Shown here: positions 1 through 7,072 of the stretch, piece after piece
Layout: each line of letters opens with the position of its first letter
Numbering within the stretch: the stretch's first letter is position 1
NCBI RefSeq assembly: GCF_003967275.1
Contig: NZ_AP018721.1
Span: 1,612,001-1,676,000, forward strand
Source of the DNA: Sulfuritortus calidifontis
GTDB lineage: Bacteria > Pseudomonadota > Gammaproteobacteria > Burkholderiales > Thiobacillaceae
Length of the DNA: 64,000 nucleotides
Reading direction: 5' to 3'
Position numbers and translations under genes: made by a program
Notes under the pieces: model-generated
Database searches by the model: none
The model's input: the letters and a program-made list of their open reading frames with translations, nothing else
Told to the model about the DNA's origin: nothing

Positions 1-274
1 GACCGGCCTCGTCCTTCACCATCACGAAGCGAACCCCCGGCTCCTTCGCCGCGGCATGGGCCAAGGTGGCGAGCATGGGCCTGTTGCCGGTGACGATGGC
101 GTATTCGGACGAGGTCGCCAGATTGCGCGCCATGTTGTAGCCGAGCATGCGCCATGCATTCTCGCTGTCGCGGATGCGGTCGAACGTGAAATAGGCGGCC
201 ACGGCGATCGCGATGGTCACGCTCGGCAGCAACACCGCCAGCAGGATGGTCCGCTGGATGCCCAGGTTTTTCAT
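1..274 (-). CDS. Membrane sensor protein, N-terminal part (truncated by window edge)
   Basis: Only the first 91 codons are inside the window. The reading frame starts at the ATG whose complement is 272-274 and runs off the left edge. It begins with a short basic segment and one strong hydrophobic helix (about residues 8-28), followed by a stretch that looks extracytoplasmic. This architecture is typical of the N-terminus of a histidine kinase or diguanylate cyclase, but the output domain is not visible. Its start overlaps the stop of the upstream binding-protein gene (ATGA), so the two are translationally coupled. The binding protein may therefore feed ligand information to this sensor; that link is inference. 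Confidence 0.6.
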   Translation of the reverse strand, partial: MKNLGIQRTILLAVLLPSVTIAIAVAAYFTFDRIRDSENAWRMLGYNMARNLATSSEYAIVTGNRPMLATLAHAAAKEPGVRFVMVKDEAG

Positions 275-1251
275 AATGCCTGTCCTTCCTTGGCCTCGAG
301 CTGCTTCTGCAGCCGGTCGTCGGGCGCGATGTCGAGTTCCAGCGAACGCGCCACCTGACGATTGACATACACCTTGAAATAACGGGGATAGATCAGCCGG
401 GCCGGCCGGGCGGCGCGGCCGTTCGCCATGCCGGTCACGATCTCGCTCAGCTGCCGGCCGATCTGTTCAGGGGTGGAGAAGACCGAGGCCAGGGCGCCGG
501 CCTCGGTAAAACTCTGGGAAAAACCAATCACCGGCACCCGGGCGCGGTAGGCGCTGACCAGATAGCTCATCAGCGTGCCCTGGTTGAGCACCTGGGGGTC
601 GGGCAGGGCCAGCAAGACCTCGTTGTCGCGCAGCAGCTCGCGCTGCGCGGCGAAGATATCACTCGGCTTGGTCACCGCTTCGATACTGAGATCGAACCCG
701 GCTTGCTGCCCGGCACGGGTCAGTTCGGTCTGTTGCGCCAGAGTGTTCGGCCCCAGCAGGACGCCGACCCGCTCGGCCTTGGGCAGGACCAGGCGGATCA
801 GGCCCAGCTGTCGTTCCAGCGGCTGATCGAGCACCAGGGCGGAAAACAGCCGGCGCGGAGAAATGCCGCCGGCAAGCAGCGTTTCATAGGCCTGGCGCGG
901 CAACAGCGTGGCCAGGACAGGAATGGCGGGATCGAGTTGGACCGCGGCACGGGTCGCCTTGAGCCCGAGGGGCACGACCAGGTCGCCCGGGCGCACCGGC
1001 TGAAACCAGTTTTCTTCCCGGCCGGCATGAACCACGGTCTGCAGATCGACGTTCCGTCCGAGGCCGGCCTGGACGCTGCGGCTCAGCTCGGCATAGGCGC
1101 CGCCCGGCTCGGACAGCACCAGCCAGACGCGCAGGCGCCCCTCCTGCGCCATGGCGGATGTAGTCAAGCCCTGCAGCAGCAGGCCGAGGCAAAGCAGCAC
1201 GAGCCGCCGCCAAAGGCTAGCCGGCGAACGCAAACTCATGGCAATACCCAT
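271..1251 (-). CDS. ABC-type substrate-binding protein (ABC_sub_bind family)
   Basis: This 326-residue exported protein has a signal peptide at residues 1-35 ending near AMAQ. The remainder resembles the ABC_sub_bind (PF04392) periplasmic-binding fold, with alternating beta strands and phrases such as ERVGVLLGPNTLAQQTEL and RVPVIGFSQSFTEAGALASV. Members bind small ligands in the periplasm and are often encoded next to a membrane sensor rather than an ABC permease. That is the case here, because the downstream sensor overlaps by four bases and no permease is adjacent. The start may be the first Met or the fifth. The ligand cannot be told from sequence. Confidence 0.75.
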   Translation of the reverse strand: MGIAMSLRSPASLWRRLVLLCLGLLLQGLTTSAMAQEGRLRVWLVLSEPGGAYAELSRSVQAGLGRNVDLQTVVHAGREENWFQPVRPGDLVVPLGLKATRAAVQLDPAIPVLATLLPRQAYETLLAGGISPRRLFSALVLDQPLERQLGLIRLVLPKAERVGVLLGPNTLAQQTELTRAGQQAGFDLSIEAVTKPSDIFAAQRELLRDNEVLLALPDPQVLNQGTLMSYLVSAYRARVPVIGFSQSFTEAGALASVFSTPEQIGRQLSEIVTGMANGRAARPARLIYPRYFKVYVNRQVARSLELDIAPDDRLQKQLEAKEGQAL

Positions 1252-1462
1252 AGGCCGAACCGGTTACCCGCATTCACCCTCGAATCAAAAGCGCGGCATC
1301 TGTTCTTGTCATTGCGATGGCGAAACGCATTTTCGCTTCGCCACCGCCCCTCCCGGATCGTTTTTCTATTCTGAGCCGACGATCTTCAGCCCAGGCCGCA
1401 TTGTCTGCCCAAGCCGCATTGCAGGCAATGCATTGACAACCGGCTGGTACAAACGGCTGAGG

Positions 1463-2128
1463 CTAGTTTGTTTGCGAGGCCAGGCGATGGGCCTGACGGA
1501 TGGTCTCGGGCAGGCGATAACGCGGGGTGCAAGCCAGCACGATGCGGATGGCGCTGGTCAGGCTGAGCTTATGGCCGATCGAGACATAGACCGGCTTCAC
1601 GCCGGCCCGCGTGCGCAAAACGACGCCGATGATCTCGCCGCCGTCCTGCAGAGGCGCCCAGGCTCCCTTCTCGTTTCCCGGCTCCTCGTGCCGGCCGCAC
1701 AACCGGGTCTTGCCCACGCCGATGGTCGGCGCATCGAGCAGGACGCCCAGATGGCTGGCGATGCCGAACCGGCGCGGATGGGCGATGCCCTGACCGTCGC
1801 AGAGGATGACGTCGGGCACGACGGTCAGCCGGGTCAGCGCCTCCAGCACCGCCGGCAATTCGCGAAAGGAAAGCAGGCCCGGCACGTAGGGAAAGTCGGT
1901 CGGCCGCCGCGCCACGGCCTGCTCGACCAGCCGCAGGCCAGGATAGTCCAGCACCACCACGGCCGCCCGCGTGGTCCTGCCGCCGTCCTCGAAACCGACG
2001 TCGATGCCCGCGACATGGCCCAGCCGCAGGGGATGGTCGGTGCAATCGACCCGCTTGCGCAAATCCAGTTGCAAGGCGATGGCCTCGGCCGGACTCAGGT
2101 TCCAGGGATGATCGAGAACGGGTCTCAT
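1463..2128 (-). CDS. nfi: Endonuclease V (deoxyinosine 3'-endonuclease)
   Basis: Endonuclease V nicks DNA one base 3' of deaminated adenine (hypoxanthine). The chosen ATG at 2128 gives 221 residues, close to E. coli Nfi (223); a longer in-frame TTG at 2146 is less likely. Family motifs are clear: the catalytic Asp in GIDVGF, the [10 protein letters not shown] block with its metal-binding Glu, the [18 protein letters not shown] block with the second Asp, and IGVGKT. All catalytic residues are present, so the enzyme should be active. The gene stands alone on the minus strand. A different deaminated-base repair family (DUF99) is encoded about 1 kb away. Confidence 0.93.
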   Translation of the reverse strand: MRPVLDHPWNLSPAEAIALQLDLRKRVDCTDHPLRLGHVAGIDVGFEDGGRTTRAAVVVLDYPGLRLVEQAVARRPTDFPYVPGLLSFRELPAVLEALTRLTVVPDVILCDGQGIAHPRRFGIASHLGVLLDAPTIGVGKTRLCGRHEEPGNEKGAWAPLQDGGEIIGVVLRTRAGVKPVYVSIGHKLSLTSAIRIVLACTPRYRLPETIRQAHRLASQTN

Positions 2129-2243
2129 GCTGGCATGGTGCGACAAAACGCCGATTGCAGCCAGATTCAGCCACGCCGGTCAGTGATAAGGTGCCAGGCA
2201 TGGCCTATAATTTTATTATTTGATATTCCCTCTGGAGGGTGAA

Positions 2244-3044
2244 ATGCGTCGCTGGAACCTGTTCCTGGCCTTTCTGTTGCCCCTGTTCGTCACCGGCAAT
2301 GCCATAGCGGCGGGCAATTGGTTCGAAGACAAGATGAGCTGCATCGTCACCGGCGCGGTGGCCGGCGCGGCGGTCGGCGCCGTAGCCGACGGCATCACGG
2401 TCGGCGGCGGCACGGTGGGTGGCGCCATTATCGGCGCCTTGTTCTGCCAGGCGGCCGACAGCGACGGCGACGGCGTACCCGACTACCGTGACAAGTGCCC
2501 TGGCACCCCGAAAGGCGCCAAGGTCGATGAGGACGGCTGCGAGATCAAGGCCGCTGCTCCGGCGCCGGCGCCGGCACCCGCTCCGGCCGCGGCTGCCCCG
2601 GTCGACGGCGACAGCGATGGCGACGGCGTACCCGACAGCAAGGACAAGTGCCCCGGCACCCCGAAAGGCACCAAGGTCGATCACACCGGCTGCCCGCTGG
2701 TCGAGAAGATCACGCTCAAGGGCGTCTGGTTCGCCTTCGACTCGGCCAAGATCACCGAGGAATCGGCCAAGGTGCTGGATGAGGTGGCGCTGATCTTCAA
2801 GCGCTATCCGAACCTGGTCGCCGAGATGGCCGGCCACACCTGCAGCATCGGTACCGAGAAGTACAACCAGGGCCTGTCCGAGCGCCGGGCCAATGCCGTG
2901 CGTGCCTACCTGATCAGCAAGGGCGTTCCCGCCAACCAGCTGGGCGCCAAGGGCTATGGCGAGCTCAAACCTGTAGCGAGCAACGCCACCCGCGAAGGGC
3001 GCGCACAAAACCGCCGCACCGAGATGATCATCCTCAAGCAGTGA
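2244..3044 (+). CDS. OmpA-family outer membrane protein with TSP type-3 repeats
   Basis: The 266-residue protein starts at an ATG just after a GGAGGG ribosome site at 2234. In order it has a signal peptide (to about residue 22, ITAAG-like end), a glycine-rich hydrophobic segment resembling a glycine zipper (about 30-68), a thrombospondin type-3 calcium repeat (DSDGDGVPD...DKCPGTPKG), an Ala-Pro linker, a second type-3 repeat, and a C-terminal OmpA peptidoglycan-binding domain (about 160-264). The domain keeps LSERRA but reads GHTCSIG where the family usually has GHTDSIG. The Asp that normally contacts diaminopimelate is therefore a Cys. It probably tethers the outer membrane to peptidoglycan. 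Confidence 0.88.
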   Translation: MRRWNLFLAFLLPLFVTGNAIAAGNWFEDKMSCIVTGAVAGAAVGAVADGITVGGGTVGGAIIGALFCQAADSDGDGVPDYRDKCPGTPKGAKVDEDGCEIKAAAPAPAPAPAPAAAAPVDGDSDGDGVPDSKDKCPGTPKGTKVDHTGCPLVEKITLKGVWFAFDSAKITEESAKVLDEVALIFKRYPNLVAEMAGHTCSIGTEKYNQGLSERRANAVRAYLISKGVPANQLGAKGYGELKPVASNATREGRAQNRRTEMIILKQ

Positions 3045-3051
3045 TCCGCCC

Positions 3052-3071
3052 GGCGGGCCGGACGGCCCGCC
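3052..3071. terminator. GC-rich hairpin after the OmpA-like gene
   Basis: A perfect 9-bp stem (GGCGGGCCG and CGGCCCGCC) with a two-base loop lies 7 bp after the OmpA-like stop codon. No U-tract follows, so it is terminator-like or an mRNA 3' stabiliser rather than a canonical intrinsic terminator. Confidence 0.5.
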
Positions 3072-3096
3072 GCTTACGCCTCTTCTGGCGGGCCCC

Positions 3097-3663
3097 ATGG
3101 GGCGAACCCTCTCCCATGTCATCGGCTTCGACGATGCCCCCTTCCAGCGCGGCTGGCGCGGCGATGTCCTGGTCGTCGGCGCGGTCTATGCCGGCAGCCG
3201 GCTCGACGGTGTGATCTCCACCCGGGTGCGGCGTGACGGCGTCAACAGCACGACGCGCCTGATCGAGTGCCTGACCGGATCCAAATACTTCGCCCAATTG
3301 CAGGCCATCCTGCTCCAGGGCATCGCCTTCGCCGGCTTCAATGTGATCGATCTCGATCGATTGCATCGTGCCACCGGCCTGCCGGTCCTGGTCATCGCCC
3401 GGCGCCGGCCCGATCTGGCCGCCATCCGCCGGGCCCTGCTGGAGAAGGTGCCGGGCGGCGCGCGCAAGTGGCGCCTGATCGAGGCCGCCGGCCCCATGAC
3501 ACCGCTGGCCGGCCTGTATTGCCAGCCGGTCGGCCTCAGCCCTGCCCGCGCCGAGCGCCTCATCCGCCGCCTGCAAATCCATGGCCAATTGCCGGAACCG
3601 CTGCGCGTCGCCCACATGATCGCCGGCGGCGTCACCACCGGCGAGAGCCGGCATCGGGCCTAG
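3097..3663 (+). CDS. DUF99 family protein (endonuclease dU-like)
   Basis: The 188-residue protein matches the DUF99/UPF0215 family, best known from archaea. That family has an RNase H-like fold related to endonuclease V and has been described as acting on deoxyuridine. Recognisable parts are IGFDDAPF near the start with acidic residues, the VVGAVYAGSRLDGV strand, GIAFAGFNVIDLDRL and the TGLPVLVIARRRPD block. Archaeal members usually have the same order of motifs. No good ribosome site precedes the ATG at 3097, so the true start could differ by a few codons. The TAG stop at 3661-3663 is formed by the end of a dispersed inverted-repeat element. Confidence 0.8.
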   Translation: MGRTLSHVIGFDDAPFQRGWRGDVLVVGAVYAGSRLDGVISTRVRRDGVNSTTRLIECLTGSKYFAQLQAILLQGIAFAGFNVIDLDRLHRATGLPVLVIARRRPDLAAIRRALLEKVPGGARKWRLIEAAGPMTPLAGLYCQPVGLSPARAERLIRRLQIHGQLPEPLRVAHMIAGGVTTGESRHRA

Positions 3664-3930
3664 GAGCCTGTCGGACTTAACACCCCGTGCGCGCCGGCCC
3701 GCTGCGGGATGCAGCGCAAGGCGGCGGGGCGCGCCGTAGTGCGGGCGACTACAAGCGCCCCGCAACGCGGCGATGCGCCCGCAGCGAGCCGGCCCTGCGG
3801 GTTGCCCCGACAAAGCGCGTCTGCGGCGTTGCGAAGCTTGCGAAGGGAACGACCATTCGCCGCGCTTCGCGCCTTGCATCCATCGCTTTGGGGGCTATGC
3901 GCATGGGGGATTAAGTCCGACAGGCTCCTA
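3661..3930. repeat. Structured 270-bp dispersed element, copy 1
   Basis: The element is bounded by a perfect 20-bp inverted repeat at 3661-3680 and 3911-3930. Inside are four helices. One is 3693-3708 with 3778-3793 (16 bp, one mismatch). It encloses the hairpin 3736-3740/3748-3752. Another pairs 3804-3808 and 3811-3817 with 3884-3895. It encloses the hairpin 3840-3847/3853-3860, which has the loop AACGA. The same architecture with different stem sequences recurs at 61558 and 62912. Both flanking convergent genes end in TAG codons lying inside the terminal repeats. Confidence 0.85.
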
Positions 3931-4647
3931 GCCGCTCAGCAGCTTTTGCAGCTCGGCGGCGTCGCGCACGGCATAGGCCGCCTCGTCGTTGTCGAAATAG
4001 ACGTAGGCCGTGTCGACCGGTTGCCGCGCGAGCCAGGCCGCCCACGCTTCGAGCGCCCGGCGGCCGTAGCGCCCGCTGTAGGCCGCGCCCGGCCCGTGCA
4101 GACGGAGGTAGGTGAAGTCGGCACTGATCAGGCGCGGGCTCTCGAAGCCGGCCAGATCGTAGATGCAGAAGGCAGCGTTGTGCTCGGCCAACAAGGCCAG
4201 CACCGCATCGTTGTGCCAGCTCGTATCGCGCAGCTCGAAGGCCACGCGCAAGCCGCGCGGCAGCGCCTCGAGGAAGGCGCGCAGTCGTTCCGGGTTCACC
4301 CGCCAGTTGGGCGGCAACTGGAACAGCAAGGGGCCCAGCTTGTCGCCCAGGCCGGCGACCGCGTCGAGTAGCGGCGGCAGGGTCGATTCCGGCGCTTTCA
4401 GCTTCTTCATGTGGCTGATGAAGCGGCCGGCCTTGACGCTGAAGACGAAACCCGCCGGCGTCGCATCGCGCCAGTGCGCGAAGACGGCTTTCGTGGGCAG
4501 GCGGTAGAAGCTACGGTTGATCTCGACACTGGAAAAGTACCGGGCATAAAAGCCGAGCCAGTCCGGCTCGGCCAGGTCTTCGGGATAGAAGCGGCCGCGC
4601 CAATACGGATAGACCCAGCCCGAGGTCCCGATGTGCACTTGCATCAT
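3928..4647 (-). CDS. DUF72 family protein
   Basis: The 239-residue protein has the DUF72 TIM-barrel hallmarks: an opening HIGTSGWVYPYWRGRFYP, then SSVEINRSFYRLP, FVFSVKAGRFISHMKKL, and a C-terminal YVYFDNDEAAYAVRDA. The biochemical function of the family is not established. The start is the first of two adjacent ATGs at 4647, which overlaps the TGA of the metallo-beta-lactamase gene by four bases. A longer frame exists upstream but lies inside that gene. It is the last gene of a three-gene coupled operon. Its TAG stop falls in the terminal repeat of the 3661-3930 element. Confidence 0.85.
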   Translation of the reverse strand: MMQVHIGTSGWVYPYWRGRFYPEDLAEPDWLGFYARYFSSVEINRSFYRLPTKAVFAHWRDATPAGFVFSVKAGRFISHMKKLKAPESTLPPLLDAVAGLGDKLGPLLFQLPPNWRVNPERLRAFLEALPRGLRVAFELRDTSWHNDAVLALLAEHNAAFCIYDLAGFESPRLISADFTYLRLHGPGAAYSGRYGRRALEAWAAWLARQPVDTAYVYFDNDEAAYAVRDAAELQKLLSG

Positions 4648-5630
4648 ATCCCCCGGAAGGCGCGCTCCAGCTCGGCCCGCAGTTCCGCTTCGCGCCCCCG
4701 ATAGATGGGCGAGAAATGAAAGGGCTCCACCGCCTTCACGCCGGCGGCCCGGGCCAGGCACCCAGCTTGGCCCGCCGTGAGGTGACGCTTGTCGGCGGCC
4801 CGCTCGGCCGCCTCGTCGAGGAAGATGCTCTCGATGAACAAGGTGTCGGCGCCGCGCGCGAGCTCGACGATGGCCGCGGCATTGGCCGCGCTGAAAACGA
4901 CATCGGTGACATAGGCGAGCTTCATGCCGGGCGTGACCTGTACACAATCGCGCAGATCGCGCAGCAGGATGGGCTCGCCCGCCGGCCCGGCGATAGCTTC
5001 GTCATCGCCCGCCCCCACCAGCACCGCGCGCTTGAGCCCTTGCAGCCACGGGCCGACCGGCAGGCCCCGCTCGGCCAGTCTGGTCTTCCAGATGTTCACA
5101 TGCCGGGTCTCTTCCAGGGCGAAGCCCAGACAGGGCGTGCCATGGTCGAGCAGCGCGCAGCGCACGCGCAGGCCGGGCTCGGCCAGGAATAGGCCGTTTT
5201 CGATTTTCAGCGGCTCATCCTGCTCGCGTCGAAAGCCCTGGCGCACATGAAAGCGCGCCCGCCGGGCCTGGCCTGGCGCCAGCAGCTCGGTCACCTCCAG
5301 GCCGAAATCGTTCTCGTAGCGATACAACAGGTTCCAGGTGTAGGCCGCAAGCTTGGCCTCGACCCGGTCGATGAAGCCCGGCGGACCATAGAGCCGCACC
5401 GCCCGCTCGCGGCCAAGGCAGATGCGCAGGAACCAGTCCAGACCCATGAAGTGGTCCATGTGGCAGTGGGAAACGAAGATGTCCGATACCCGCAGCAGCT
5501 TGCGCGGCGGCAAGGCGCAGATGTCGCCGATATCGAACAGCAGCGCCCGCCGCTCGAACAGGAAATCGACGAACAGGCCGGGGTCGCCGAAAGGGTCGTT
5601 GACAAGATAGGGATGCAGCGCGCGCCGCAT
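4644..5630 (-). CDS. Metallo-beta-lactamase-fold hydrolase, RNase Z-like
   Basis: This 328-residue protein carries the metal-binding signature SHCHMDHFMGLDWFL (HxHxDH) and later LDHGTPCLGF, an Asp strand YVTDVVFS, and a C-terminal PFHFSPIYRG. Together these resemble the tRNase Z/beta-CASP-free branch of the metallo-beta-lactamase fold. The N-terminus (LVNDPFGDPGLFVDF) differs from standard RNase Z, so tRNA 3' processing is only a possibility. The ATG at 5630 shares one base with the stop of the Nudix gene (TGATG). It ends in ATGA overlap with the DUF72 gene, so all three genes are translationally coupled. Confidence 0.82.
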   Translation of the reverse strand: MRRALHPYLVNDPFGDPGLFVDFLFERRALLFDIGDICALPPRKLLRVSDIFVSHCHMDHFMGLDWFLRICLGRERAVRLYGPPGFIDRVEAKLAAYTWNLLYRYENDFGLEVTELLAPGQARRARFHVRQGFRREQDEPLKIENGLFLAEPGLRVRCALLDHGTPCLGFALEETRHVNIWKTRLAERGLPVGPWLQGLKRAVLVGAGDDEAIAGPAGEPILLRDLRDCVQVTPGMKLAYVTDVVFSAANAAAIVELARGADTLFIESIFLDEAAERAADKRHLTAGQAGCLARAAGVKAVEPFHFSPIYRGREAELRAELERAFRGI

Positions 5631-6070
5631 CACTCGCCCAGCTTTTGCCGCGCCCAGGCCAGGATGGGCTGCAGCCTGGGCGGCAGCAAGCGCTCGGCCT
5701 GATCGAAATCGACCCAACGCCACTCGTCGTGCTCGGGCCGGCCCAGTTCGGGAGCGATCGGCAGGTGGATGTCGGTCTGCCGGGTCTCGGCCAGGTAATA
5801 GCGCGCCACCTTGCCCCGGCGATAGGGCGCGGTTTCGCAATAGATCTCGCCCCAGCGGAAATCGAGATCGGTGACCGAGGACTCCTCCGCCGTCTCCCGG
5901 ATCGCCGCCGCCAGCGGCGCCTCGCCGGCCTCGACCGTGCCCTTGGGGAAATCCCAATGGTTGTAGCAGCGCAAAATGAGCAGGCGCCAGCCGCCACCCT
6001 CCCGACGCGTGACGACCACGCCGGCAGACAGGCGCTTGGGCGGGGTGGCGGGGCGAGTTTCATCGATCAT
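5630..6070 (-). CDS. Nudix hydrolase
   Basis: The 146-residue protein contains a Nudix box beginning GTVEAGEAPLAAAIRETAEE. It fits Gx5Ex7REUxEE, except that the usual final Gly is Ser (EESSV). Preceding text (AGVVVTRREGGGWRLLILRCYNHWDFPKG) resembles Ap4A/dinucleoside polyphosphate hydrolases, and the WDFPKG turn favours that subgroup. It probably hydrolyses a nucleoside diphosphate linked to another moiety; the substrate is unknown. It is the first gene of the Nudix/MBL/DUF72 operon, and the next gene begins within its stop codon. Confidence 0.87.
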   Translation of the reverse strand: MIDETRPATPPKRLSAGVVVTRREGGGWRLLILRCYNHWDFPKGTVEAGEAPLAAAIRETAEESSVTDLDFRWGEIYCETAPYRRGKVARYYLAETRQTDIHLPIAPELGRPEHDEWRWVDFDQAERLLPPRLQPILAWARQKLGE

Positions 6071-6229
6071 GATGCAAGAATACGGGCTTACCCCAGTAAT
6101 GAGTAGTGGACATGAATCGTCGGCTTTACCCGACAGGCATCACCTATATTGAAATGATTCCGATAGACAGCGCCCGATCCAGGCAAGCGCCCATGGCATG
6201 CCGGATTGCATGACGTTTAAGGGGACCTC

Positions 6230-6901
6230 ATGCCGACAACCGATGCAACACGCCGCCGCCTTCTCAAAACCCTGATCACCAGCAGCATGGGGATACTTGG
6301 ACTCGGTGGCGCAATCCGGCAGGTGTTGGCCACCGGCAATTCGCCAAGACTGGCCAACGGCATCCACCGAATCGAGGGCGAGGTGCGCTTCAACGGCAAG
6401 CCGCGCCAGGTCGGCGACCTGTTGACCACGCCGCTCGAGGTGGTGACTGGCGAACGCAGCCTGGCCGCCTTCAGCCTCGGCCGCAACGCCTATCTCATCC
6501 GGGCCAACAGCCGTATCTCCCTTGCTGATACCGACGGCAAGGGCGCCGATGTCTGGGTCGAGGTCGGCAAGCTTTTGTCCGTGTTCGAAAAGGGCGAGGC
6601 CCGGCTGATGACCCCGACCGCCATCGCCGGCATCCGGGGCACCGGCATCTATGTCGAGGTCGAGCCCGAACGCAGCTATGTCTGCCTCTGCTACGGCACG
6701 GCCGAGCTGGCGGCGGCCCACAACCGCACCCTGCACGAAACGCTCAACACCCGTCATCACGAATCGCCGCGCTACGTCTCCAGCCGCGCCATCGTGCCGG
6801 CCCCCATGCAAAACCACACCGACGCCGAACTGACCCTGCTCGAAAGCCTGGTCGGCCGCATGCCGCCCTTCGTCCTCGCCCCCTCGGGCAACCGTTATTG
6901 A
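6230..6901 (+). CDS. Exported FecR-domain protein with Tat-like signal
   Basis: The 223-residue protein opens with a twin-arginine-like leader (residues about 7-35: RRRLLKTLITSSMGILGLGG), preceded by a GGGGACCTC ribosome region. The mature part has a FecR-like core: PLEVVTGERSLAAFSLGRNAYLIRANSRISL, then GEARLMTPTAIAGIRGTGIYVEV. Such FecR domains sense or bind cell-envelope ligands. In non-siderophore proteins they are structural, with unknown ligand. There is no FecI sigma factor or TonB receptor beside it. It stands alone, upstream of a c-di-GMP protein in the same direction, with a 171-bp gap. Confidence 0.75.
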   Translation: MPTTDATRRRLLKTLITSSMGILGLGGAIRQVLATGNSPRLANGIHRIEGEVRFNGKPRQVGDLLTTPLEVVTGERSLAAFSLGRNAYLIRANSRISLADTDGKGADVWVEVGKLLSVFEKGEARLMTPTAIAGIRGTGIYVEVEPERSYVCLCYGTAELAAAHNRTLHETLNTRHHESPRYVSSRAIVPAPMQNHTDAELTLLESLVGRMPPFVLAPSGNRY

Positions 6902-6979
6902 GGGGAGCCAGGAATGGGTCAATGCAAAAACGGCGACAGGCCCCCCCGAGTTCAGACAGTGGTCCATGCCGGCTCCCGG

Positions 6980-6997
6980 CTGGTATGGCCATACCAG
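6980..6997. promoter_or_regulatory. Perfect 18-bp palindrome, candidate operator
   Basis: CTGGTATGGCCATACCAG at 6980-6997 is a perfect palindrome about 75 bp before the GGDEF/EAL gene. A partial second copy, GTGTGGCCATAC, lies at 7027-7038. Spacing and symmetry fit binding of a dimeric regulator; the TGGT...ACCA arms recall GntR/FadR-type sites, which is inference. Confidence 0.55.
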
Positions 6998-7072
6998 TTT
7001 CGCCCGCCCAGCGGGGCATGCTACCGTGTGGCCATACTATTCAAATAAAACAATGAAAATTAAGGGCAGGCG

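Noticed and set aside
4648-4947. N-terminal extension of the DUF72 gene
   Set aside because: The extra codons lie within the metallo-beta-lactamase gene in another frame. The conserved DUF72 start and the ATGA overlap mark 4647 as the true start.
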